From: Aulostomus chinensis
Taxonomy: Eukaryota; Chordata; Actinopteri; Syngnathiformes; Aulostomidae
Direction: 5' to 3'
Assembly: GCA_037954235.1 (NCBI GenBank)
Contig: JBBMOA010000007.1
Coordinates: 22,327,457-22,391,456 of the forward strand
DNA length: 64,000 nucleotides
The notes under the pieces are model-generated. The model made no database searches and was not told the origin of the DNA. It worked only from the letters and a program-made list of their open reading frames with translations. The translations under genes were made by a program, and so were the position numbers. Below, one piece after another: positions 28,101-40,100 of this stretch; the first letter of the stretch is position 1; every line of letters starts with the position of its first letter.

Positions 28101-31100
28101 ATGTGATACTAATTCCAGTGACATCTTCAATTTTAAGCAAGAATCTATATTAAGTAATCGTGTATTATTACTTGTAGCATTCCCCATGTGTTTTGTTAAA
28201 GTATTATCAATAAGGATGTGTGTGGACCCTATAACCAGTCACTGGGAAACAGCTTTAAAGTCATCCTATGAGCCTTTTTTTTTTTTATTCGAGAACACCA
28301 TCTAAAGTAGCTTTTTTGTTTGGTTGGTTAGTTGGTTGGTTGGTTGGTTGGTTGGTTGGTTGGTTGGTTGGTTGGTTGGTAGTTTGTTTGTCTGTTTGTT
28401 TTTTTGCCACTGAAAGGGTTGGATGGTAATTAATCATCTGACATTACCAGAATGACCGTTAAAAGAGCTCATGCCAACAGTGTTCAATTATTGTACCCTG
28501 GTATGGATACAAGAATGTGTGTAACTTAGTCGTCTTCAATGTTTTCTTTTTTCCAGAAAAGCCGAGGTATGCAGAGAGCTGGGACTTTGAGGTGTCAGGT
28601 TCATCCTTTCTGCAGTTCGAGCTGAGTATGGGCTGCAGCAAATCCACTTCATTTTCCCATGGCGTGCGGCTGGAGTATTCCACAGACTGTGGACGTCACT
28701 GGTCCCTCATCACGCCAGAATGTGTTCCCCCAGCTATCGGATGTGCTGGTTACACTCAGAGTTCCATCTACACTTCCACCCAGTACAAACACTGGAGGAG
28801 GATCACTGTGTATCTACCCAGTGCCGCTAAGTATGACCACTTTCGTCCCACGTTAATAGACAATATCAGTAGATTTGCTGAAGCGTTGTAAAGGTAAAGC
28901 TGCAACTATTGCCATCAAAATCCACAGTTCCCCGAGAACTCGATTCCGTTGGATCCAGACCCATTTTACCCCAGGGGCTGAAGGCTGGGCTCTGGATAAT
29001 GTGCTACTTGCCCCTGGCTGCCCATGGATGTGCTCTGGACACGGTCTGTGTGACAACGGACGCTGTGTGTACGTAACACAAGCTTTTATTTACTTTATTT
29101 TTGAACACTTGATTTGTATCCATGCTATTGTTTACTACCTCACATTTTTTCTTATTCTGACAAAGGTGTGATCAGGGTTACGAGGGGGCGCATTGCGTGC
29201 CCTTGGCTCCCCTCCCATCTGTATTGAGAGAGGACTTCAATGAGAACCTGCAGCAGGAGACATGGCCTGAGGTGTATGGAGCTGAGAGAGGAACACTGAG
29301 TGGAGAGCCCCTTAAGTCTGGCACAGCTCTCATCTTTAAAGGGGTACAGTTCTTAAAAGTCTTGCACATGCAGACAATTTGTTAATAATACAAATTAGTG
29401 AGTGATTTAATCTCTTTGTTTGCAGGATGGTCTGCGTATGCTTGTGTCACGGGATCTGGATTGTACAAATACTCTTTACATCCAATTCTCCTTCAAATTC
29501 ATCACAAAAGGTACAGTACAACTGACTGTTCAGATTTGATTGATTAAACTGTATTTTTTTTGTGTGACATGAACTATATTATCATGTATAATTCCTAGGT
29601 GTGCCGGAGCGCTCCCACTCAGTGCTGCTGCAGTACTCGGTTAATGGAGGAATCAGCTGGCTGCTGTTAGATGAGTTTTACTTCCCATCTTCCACTGATA
29701 CTCTGTTCCTCCATCTGCCACTGCCAGCCAGCGCTCAGACCAACGCCACCCGCTTCAGACTCTGGCAACCTTACAACAGCGGTGGGTGGGCATGTTAGGA
29801 CGCTAGTATCTACATCTGAATCTGATCTACTTTTCCTCTTTCCTTCACCCTTGTACCGCTAATGCGATCACATTCACAGTTTTACACATATTCACCCCTC
29901 CTCAAGCCAAACTATGCAATAATGTGTAATAATCTACGCATTCTTGTCCTTCAGGTAAGAAGGAGGAGGTGTGGGTAATAGATGATCTCATCATCGATGG
30001 CAGCTCCTTACACAACCCACTGGTGGTTATAGACAGCTTTGAAGAAGGTCCCAATGAGTCCAACTGGCTCTTCTTCCCTGGGGGAAACACAGGCCTCTAC
30101 TGCCCCTACCAGAAGATGGGCCTGTAAGACAAATACAGACCTTAACTTTGAATCTTGGCAATGACAATGTCTTGTTTTGCATATTTCTTTTTTTCACATT
30201 AACTAGAAACCCAAGGGGAGACAATTTACAAAAAGACATTTTTACCCTTGACTCATGGTGTTGTTTGTGTGCGTATTGCAGAGAGGAGGATGAGTCAGCC
30301 ATGGTGTTTGTCTCCAGCGAGCTCGGAGAGCACTCCATTACCACCAGGGACATTGACGTAAATGAGAACACTATCATCCAGTTTGAGGTACACAGCCTTG
30401 ATGACTTCTTTGCCAAAGTAACAATCATAATACTCACTCATTCAAGACATAAATCACGGACCGACATGTGCTGACGTGGTGTATATTTTTATCTCTCCAG
30501 ATTAATGTGGGCTGCACAGCTGAGAGCTCCTCTGCTCACCCTGTGCGTCTTGAATTTTCCCGGGACTTTGGTGCAACGTGGCACCTTCTGGTGCCCCTGT
30601 GTGCAGGTGGGCCGCAACCATCCTCACTATGCTCCACAGAGCTCCACCCTGCCAGCATCTATTTCCCTGGTACAACTCAGGGCTGGCAGAGAGAGGCCAT
30701 ACACTTTGGCAAGCTGCGTCTCTGCGGGTAACCACATCTTCTCCAAGATAGTATAGCTCTACTTCATTTTCACTCTTATATCCCTGCATGTGTATTTATG
30801 CCTACATTTTTTGACCCCCGCCCCCCCAGGTCTGTGAGGTTCCGTTGGTATCAAGGTTTCTTTTCTTCTGGTTCTACTCCTCCGACATGGGCACTAGACA
30901 ACATCTACATTGGTCCGCAGTGTCAAGACATGTGCAACGGCCATGGGGCTTGTATTGGTGGCACCCACTGCATGTGTGACCCTGGTTACTCTGGACAAGA
31001 CTGTTCCGTGCCTGACACCCCAAACCCTGATTTCCTCAAAGAAGACTTTGAAGGTACACGAACAGGAGGTTGGTTGTTCATTGCAAATAGATACCAGAGA

Positions 31101-34100
31101 GGTTATTCTAGATTGTTCTGTCAGTACTCATTTTGACATCTGCATTCTTTAAGCAGTCTTTACAATGAAAAATGAATGTACAAAAGAGTTTGTGTGTGCA
31201 TTTGTTTATGTACTTGTGTGTCCAGGGGGGGCTGTGGATGCAGAACTTTTCAGCCTGCTGAGCGGAGGAAAACCCTCCAGGAAATGTGGAATCATGTCCA
31301 GCGGGAACCACCTGTTTTTCAGCGAGGACGGCCTGCGCATGTTGGTCACAAATGACTTGGATCTGTCCAATGCCAGGTATAGTTTTCTTTTCACATAACA
31401 TTCTCATTGAGTACCCCAATATATTTCATACAAATAAATCTTTAAATTGATACAGCATAGTTACAGATAATCATTTCTGTCTTCATTTTTCAGGTTTGTT
31501 CAGTTTTTCCTACGTCTTGGTTGTGGCAAGGCAGCTCCAGACCCTCGTTCCCAGCCCGTTCTGCTACAGTTCTCAGTGAATGGAGGTCTGTCATGGGTTC
31601 TCCTTCAAGAATTTCTCTTCAGCAACAGTAGTAACCAGGCTCGCCTTGTGGCCCTGGAGATCCCACTGCGAGCTCGTACCCCTACCACTCGCCTCCGATG
31701 GTGGCAGCCCTCTGAGAATGGACACTTTTACAGCCCTTGGGTGATTGACCAGGTACAGTGAGTGAAGAGAGGAACCATCATTCCAATGTTGTTCTTCCCT
31801 GACAAATCCCATGGATGTATTTTAGCCTCATTTTTCAATTAAATGTGAACTAGCTATTATCCTCCTCAATGATCTTTCTCCAGGTGGTAGTAGGTGGCAG
31901 TGCCAGTGGCTGGGGTCCTCTGGAAGATGATTTCTCTTCAATTGATGGGCGCTCATGGCTCCTGCACCCTGGAGGAACCCGAATGCCTGTTTGTGGTTCA
32001 GATGGGCCCGCTTTTGCATTCATAGAGAAGTCCAACACTCGCTATGCCGTTACCACGGACATCAGTTTGGGTCAAGATGCCTTCATTCAGTTTGACTTCT
32101 CTGCTTCCTGCTCTGTCACCAACTCCTGCTACTGTAAGTAATGAGACGGCTCACTAAGACAATTGTTTGCATGGATAAGTGAAAAAGAGTAAAAGAAGAT
32201 GGGTATTATTTTTAAGTATTGCTAATCATATTAGAGGTGAATATGCATGACACTGTTGACTGTGTTTCTCTCTGCAGCTGTAGAGCTGGAGTACTCTCTG
32301 GATTTAGGTCTGACCTGGCAGCCTGTGGTCAGGGACTGTTTGCCCACCAGCCCTGATTGTTCTTCCTACACCCTCCAGCGGTTACTGGTTTCTGACACCT
32401 ACAACAAGTGGGGTCGTGTTACCCTGCCAATCCCATCATACGCACGGTCAGCTTTTCCCTGTACTAAGCATGTATCTTATCATATATGATACAGATTCTG
32501 CAGAATAATCCATTACAACTAGAGATCATTTGCAACTCACATACCTCCTTTAAGACTACATGACATCAACCGATCCAGATCTGGATCAATTCCAAAATTG
32601 AATCGGTGGAATTTCACCAAAATACATCTGCAACCTTTTCAGTTATCCTGTAAAAGACAAATGGGCAAAGCCAGCAATCACATGACCTCCTTTGTAAACA
32701 ATTTTTTGAAGTGGGTTTGGATGTGTTGCTGTTCCCATGCAAACACAATTATACATTTTGCCATTGAGTACATTGTCAGGACTTACACTTGATTCCACAT
32801 TGTGTCATTTATTTTTTTTTGTTTAATCCTGCTATTTATCTGTGACTGATTTATGTCTTTAGGTCTCCAGCCACAAGATTCCGTTGGTTCCAGCAGGCTC
32901 CCTTTGACAAGCAGCAGACTTGGGCTCTGGATAATCTCTACATTGGAGACGGCTGTCCAGATATGTGTTCTGGCCACGGACGGTGCCAACAGAGCTCCTG
33001 TGTGTAAGTAACACAAGCTTCTTGCATGTGCAACACAAATATTTTCACAATAAATGCTGAATATTATCACTGCTGAAGCTTGCATCTCTATACACGAAAA
33101 CAGTGTATTGTTGATCAGTGTTACTTGTGCTGACAGTTAAATTGTATTGAATATTGTTTGACATAATGATATATTAATGATCTGTCTCCATCGTCCTCCC
33201 CAGATGTGACCCAGAGTGGGGCGGAGAGTACTGTGATGAGACAGTGGTTCCACTGCCCTCCCAGCTGAAGGACAGCTTCAGTCGAGCTCCCTCCCTCAGC
33301 CACTGGCACGTCCTGACAGGTGGGAAACTCAGCACTGTGTGTGGAGCTGTGGCTTCTGGAGCTGCTCTGCACTTCAGCGGTGTAAGTATTAATGGCCTTT
33401 TGTGGGCAGTGTCCACTCATGCTATGGAGGAATGAATGAAACAATAAAACCTCTGCCCCAAAAATCAGCACACCACATGATATGATGTAGACAAATACCC
33501 AGCAGTACCCGAAAGATGCTACCTCAGATATTAATATTATGAATAAAAGACCACAACATAAAGCTGTCAGCCATTAAGTTTTCTCACGATGCCTTTGGCT
33601 CTTGTAGAAAAGGAAGGTTATTGAGAGTTTGATCTTAATGTAGATGGACACACTGCTAGGGAACCCTCTTAAAAGCACTCCAGATATCTGTATCAAGATA
33701 GATCTCTTCTTTTTACCCATCATATTTATACAGCAGTCTGTTCTCTTATTCAGGATGTTTTGCGGGAATGTGCTCTGTAGTTAAGACAGTATAGTTGATT
33801 ATGTTTCAACTTGTCATTTGTTTCCCAAAATCTGTATAAATGGAAAAAAGAGGGACGTTAGACAAACATATATTCATAAAAGCTGACTACATTTAATCAC
33901 ATCTCTACATGTCTGTGCACAGAGTTGCAGCCGTCAGTTAGTGACAGTTGACCTGAACCTGACCAACGCTGAATTCATCCAGTTCTACTTCATGTACGGT
34001 TGCATGATCCCACCTAGCAACCGTAACCAAGGTGTGCTCCTGGAATACAGCTTGAACGGAGGAATCAACTGGCATCTTCTGACAGAGATCTTTTATGATC

Positions 34101-37100
34101 TTTACACAAAACCTGGGTGAGTTCAGAGAATATTAACAATGTTAAATGATGCATGAATTTTTTTTTTATCAGAGTCCAATATAGCTGACTGTGTGTTTGT
34201 ATTTGTTACATGTGGGAATGCTTAAACTGCTACTGTGTTGTGATACATCTGACTATTTACAGATTTAGTATCTGTGACTGTATGTTTTTGTCTGTGTGCA
34301 GGTTTGTGAATGTACTGCTGCCCCCTGCTGCCCGTCAGGAAGGAGTGCGGGTGCGTTGGTGGCAGCCGCAGCATGAAGGGGCAGACCACAGTGATTGGGC
34401 CCTAGATAATGTCCTTATTGCAGGTTCAGACCCTCGGGCACAAATCTCTGACACATTTGGAGGGGTGGCCCTTCCTAATCATGAGAGAACTCCAGCTGAT
34501 GAGACCTCAGGAAGAACAGCTCAACCGAGCGAGCAGGAGGAGACACCCATAGGTACATGCCTCCATCAAAGAACAGTAACAACATTAGTTTTATATTGCA
34601 AACAGAATCATGAATGTCTCTTTTTCCATGTTTTTACTCTCAGTGAGTGATCATTGGTTGTTCTCTGAGGACTGCTCAGTGCAGCGTTTCTGCAGCTCCC
34701 CCGATGGGGTGATGGTGTGCGGCAATGCAGATGGCAGAGAGGTCTATGCTGTCACACATGACATCATCCCTGACAAGGGCTGGGTCATGCAGTTCAAGGT
34801 AACTAACAAGCCTAAAACAAAACACAGGCATTAGAGAAATGCATGTGTTGTTGGTTACTACTGCAGTGGTTTCATTTCACTTCATGATGGCTCAATGACG
34901 TGAATATCCGTGTTCTCATCTAGATTGCAGTAGGATGCAGTGTGTCCGATCGTCCTGCTGACAGGCAAATCCATGTTCAGTATTCAGTGGACTTTGGAGT
35001 GACATGGAAGTACCTGGTGCCCCAGTGCCTACCTGCTGATCCTCGCTGTGGAGGTCAGGTCTCCCAACCCTCAGTCTTTTTCCCTGCTTTGGGCTGGAAG
35101 AGGGTTGTCTATCCCCTCCCTGACAGCCTGGCAGACACGTAGGTCATCTCCCTCCTCTAAACATACAGTACTCCTTCATATTTAATGTCTCATCATGGCA
35201 TGCATGCCCTGAATTATTGATGGATCTAATTACTGTTGTTATATCAAAAATTAAAACGGTTGTCATATAAATCATGAAAATCGTATGCATGTTGTTTGAC
35301 TAACATCACTAAAAGGAATTTAGCCTTGCTTCCCTGTCCTTCAGAGCGGTGCGGTTCAGGTTTTACCAGCAGCACTCAGATATTCAGTGGGGTGTCGAGA
35401 ACTTTTATATTGGGCCAGCGTGTGACAGCCACTGTGGGGGACATGGCGACTGTTTGGATCAGCGTTGTCTCTGTGACCCAGGATTCACTGGACCCAACTG
35501 CTATGCTAGCACTTCTCTAAAGGTAGACTGGGACTCTCAGTATATCCTGAGTTGAATAATTCAACTAATGAGTCTGTTCAAGATTCAGGAATTCATGTAG
35601 GTGTGTTTTTGTCTGTAGGCATCTCTGAAGGAGCGTTTCGATTGGGAGGGGGCAGGAGCAGGACCTCAGTGGCAGGTGCTGGAGGGCGGAAGGCCATGTA
35701 CAGACTGTGGTGTGTTGGTAGAGGGGACAGCCCTGTACTTTGGAGGTGCTGATGCCAGACAGGCTGTGACTGCTGATCTGGACCTCCGTGGAGCCAAGTC
35801 AGTACTCAGCCTAAGCCTGACTACTTCCTTCTCACCTTTGGACATTACACAAGTGTAGGTGCATTATGAACTGGATTGTTTGTGGATAGGTTTGTGGAAT
35901 ACTGGGCCAGGATTGGAAGCGAGGATAACATGACCATGTGCCATCGTCCCACTTGTCGTAAAGAGGGCGTGCTGCTGGATTACTCTACAGATGGAGGTGT
36001 GCTGACAACTTGAGTGTAGTAAACTCTGCATTTTCATTCCTCCTGTTTCTTGTGTCTTCCTCACTGAGTCCATGTCTATTCCTCAGGTGTATCCTGGACG
36101 CTGCTGCATGAGATGGACTATCTGAAATATGTGTCAGTGAGGAGAGATTACATTGTCCTCCCTGAAGGAGCTCTGACTAATGCTACTCGCCTGCGCTGGT
36201 GGCAGCCATTTACCATTTCCTCTGGCCTGGCCTCCCCCAGTCTGGAAAGAGCTCAGTGGGCCATAGACAACATCTTAGTCGGGGGGTCAGACATCAATCC
36301 ATCAACTCTACTTGACACCTTCGATGACGGTGAGTTTGTACATGTAGTCAGATGAGGAAAAATATGGTCATCAGTAAAGAGTCAAATGTCAATAAGTTTG
36401 CCCCTTTTTTTGTTTTTTTGCTTTTCACTAGAGGGTATTTCTCATGAAGAAAGCTGGAGTTTCTACCCTAACGCTGTACGCACCGCTGGTTTCTGTGGCA
36501 ATCCTTCATTCCACCTTTACTGGCCAAATAAGAACCAAGACAAGACACACAACATCCTGGCCACTAGAGAACTGATAGTGCAGCCTGGATATATTTTACA
36601 GTTCAAGGTAAAGTTCTCCTTGAGAGCCTCTTAGCTAAGCAGCTGTCATTACTCCTGTTGATGGTGGCTTTAGTCTTTCTCATCTCTTTCACTGCTGCAG
36701 ATAGTTGTTGGTTGTGAGGTGGGCACATGTGAAGACCATCATTCTGTCCTGCTGCAGTACAGGAAGGATGCAAGGTAAAAGAAACAAAGAACTACATTAA
36801 GCTTGCTTGACAACCCTATGTGATAGACTAACAAGTTATAGCAGGTAGTAAAACATGTTGCTTAACAACAATGTTAAATGTAGGTGTGGTTCATTCTCCA
36901 TACATGCATAACTCTCAAATGTCAACTGACGTGTTTATTTTGTTCACAGGAGGTATTTTGCTTCACGGGTTTCCCCTGTCACTCTCTCCTCTCAGGTCAG
37001 ACTCGTGGCAGCTGGTCCAGTCTGAGTGCCTCCCCTCCTCTGTAAACAACGTGGGCTGCTCTCCCTTCCAATTCCACGAGTCCACAATCTACAGCCCGGT

Positions 37101-40100
37101 CAACAGCTCCACATGGACCAGGGTCACTGTCCAACTGCCAGACCACGTCTCCTCAGGGTAGGAGGAACACATGTCACTGTAGAAGTGGAAAACTTCATGA
37201 ATTCACACTTGTGCTTTTTTGTTTTATTGCTTTTTTCCTGACTAGTTCTATATTTCCAGGGCAACGCAGTTCCGCTGGATTCAGAAGGAGGGGACAGGGG
37301 AGCGGCAGAGCTGGGGTGTAGACCATGTTTACATTGGAGAAGCCTGCCCAGGGCTCTGCAGCGGACACGGCTACTGCACGAGTGGAGTGGTCTGCATCTG
37401 TGATGAGGGACACCATGGTGGGCCACAAATGCCACACTAAGTTCCAAATGCCACCTACACATATAATTCTTTTGATTTTGTTCAGCAGTGTGGTTCATAG
37501 GTAGCATGCTATTTTTGTATTTGCAGGTGAAAACAATTAAACTTCGTTCTAGAATCCATTACATTTATTGAAAAGTTTTTGCTATCCTACAAAGATTACC
37601 AAATCCCACAGAGAGCAACTCCATCCTGCTAATGCCATCACCATCCCTCGCAGGTGATGACTGCTCCCTGTCCAGCACTGACTTGCCCAGCTCCATCAAG
37701 GACAACTTTGAGTCAGGTAGTGTGTCTCCAGAGAGCTGGCAGCTGATCCAGGGTGGTGGCGTGGGCAGCGGTTGTGGACAGCTCTCACCACATGCCCACG
37801 GAGACTCACTCTATTTTAATGGCTGTAAGATGAGGCAGGCTGTTACGAAACCGCTGGACCTCACAAGAGCCAGGTACAGGTACTACCAAAACATATATCC
37901 GCTAATTATCCACTCAAACTGGCTCCTCCACTGTAGGAATGCCACAGACAATTGTCTTGCTCTAACTTTCTCACTCTATAATCCCTTTTCTGTCTCCCTA
38001 CAGTAAGATCATGTTTGTGCTGCAGATTGGCAGTGTGGCACAGTCAGACAGCTGTAACATTGCTCTGGATCAGGCCGACACGGTAGACCGAGCTGTGCTG
38101 CTGCAATACAGCGTCAACAGTGGCGTCAGCTGGCATGTAATCGCTCAGCACCAGCCCAAAGACTTCATAAAGGCCCAGAGAGTCTCCTACAACATTCCTC
38201 TGTGAGTGATGGCCTTCAGTGTCCCTCATTCACTTACTTTAACGTTTTGGCGCTTTCTACGAGTCATCAGCTAACCATCTCTGAGTAGGCATGTTAATAA
38301 GTAGATCATTTAGTGTTTTAACAGCATTCATGTCTCAAACATGAATTAAGCTAGCAGTTGCAATATAAGCCCATTTAAAATGTTTCACTATCAGAAAATG
38401 ATGAACACACTTATTTGTCATCTTCCCAAGAGCCAAGCAAGAAAATGGATACCCCTCTCTCCTCTGTGAGACCCTCAGAGATCAGCTGACTGCTAGTTAG
38501 CATATCACATAGAATTGCAGCAAGTAGGTGTTAGCACTAGCAGTCAGTTTCTGCATCCTTTCTGCATGCGAAGAGGAGAGAAGGGTATCTATCTTCTTGT
38601 CCGGCTCTTGGAAGACGGCAAATAAGTGGACTTCTTAAAAAAGTTGGTGTGAGCCTTTAAAATCCATTTTGATTCTTATACTCATTGACCTGGACTGACC
38701 CCATTCTTGTTCTGATCTAGAGAGGCGAGAGTTAAAGGCGTGAAGCTGCGATGGTGGCAGCCACGTCATGACGGCGTGGGACATGACCAATGGGCACTGG
38801 ACCATGTGGAAGTAGTTCTGTGAGTACCCAATTCCCAGCCAGCCCCAAGCCCTTTAACAGAGCCCAGATCTGCCCTTGTCTCTACCTCTGCCTCAGCATC
38901 ACCCATAGAAACGGTCCCCTCTCCTCCACACAAACACAGGAATACAGTTTACACACAGACGTAAGCACATCTACGTGTGTACTGCCTACCACCTACAATG
39001 AACTTCTGAGCAGTCAGTTGTTTACATTCTCATCACGGCTTCTGGTGTCAGGCGAGCAGGGTAGGAAAATTACCGCAGTGTGCTTTTGCTGTGAAGGGTT
39101 CTGTTTGTGGATGGCTGCTCTGTGTTCGACAGATTAACCCCAACTGTCAAATCATCATATTTTCAGTGTCTTGTAGAAGCAGATATGAAATAAAAGATAA
39201 AATAGTAAAATTTAGCAAATAAGTCGTAAATTTAAATATGTCTGAGAAGACTGAACCTGTACATCAGAACCCCAGACTTGTAGTGTGACTGGTGTATTTT
39301 TTTTTTTATTCTCAAATTTTTATATAGGCTGTTTCTACTTTTAAATTTGAATGATGGAACTTGCTAATTTTTGTTTCTTTCTATTTGAACAAAAACAAGT
39401 TTGTTTTTTCCCCATCTTACCTGGGAACTCATCTGGATCATTAAACCTTACAGATTTCAGAGAGAAAACAGCAAAAATCGGAGATCTGCAGGGCACTGAA
39501 GATATCATGTCTATAAACTCAGCTAGCATACTCGTAAAAACATAAAGCATTTCCAATGCATTCTCTGCATGTTGCTGTGGGTATCAGAGCAATGCTCCCT
39601 CTGATGTGGGTGCTGATTGTTCATTCAGACCCGATGCATTTAAAATGCTGCTTCCAAGAGTTGTATAAGGCACTCTGATACATAGCTGCACACACATAGA
39701 GACACATTTGTGGCTAACCTGAGCTGTCCCCTGGTCTATGTGGCCGTGACCTGTCCCACTCCCTCCCTTGCACTTGCACGGTTTTCAACAGTGTCTGCTG
39801 AAAAGAGTGAGCGTGATCCTCACACTGTGCTCTGTTGTTTATTTCTCTCTGATCACCACTCCTCCACTCCGTCACACATCCGTCCTCTCACTCCTACTCC
39901 TGCTCAATATTTTCTTTTGCTCCCGTCCTCCCTGCTGCTTACTGTGTTTGATCATGTTGTCACTCCTCTGCTTGTGCCACGTACTTCCTCCTCATCCTCC
40001 TTTCCATCTTTCCTTTTCCCATCTCCATCTCTTTGCCTCTTTCTGCTTTTCCTCTCCCGTTCTGGCGTACAACGGATGGATTACTGCTGTATTTCTTGCC

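Larger units (their letters stand above)
31884..34552 (+). other. reln: reln exons 45-50: reelin repeat 6 (receptor binding) and C-t cleavage site
   Basis: Exons: 31884-32133, 32278-32446, 32863-33003, 33204-33381, 33923-34116, 34302-34552. Asp boxes are SLDLGLTW and SLNGGINW. The EGF module (CPDMCSGHGRCQQSSCVCD) spans exons 47/48. Exon 45 has FAFIEKSNTRY and exon 47 has APFDKQQTW. These lysines align with mammalian Lys2360 and Lys2467, the two residues that are critical for VLDLR/ApoER2 binding. Exon 50 contains HERTPADETSG; mammalian C-t cleavage occurs in HERSPA|D, so the scissile Ala-Asp pair is kept, while residues after it have diverged. Confidence 0.95.
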
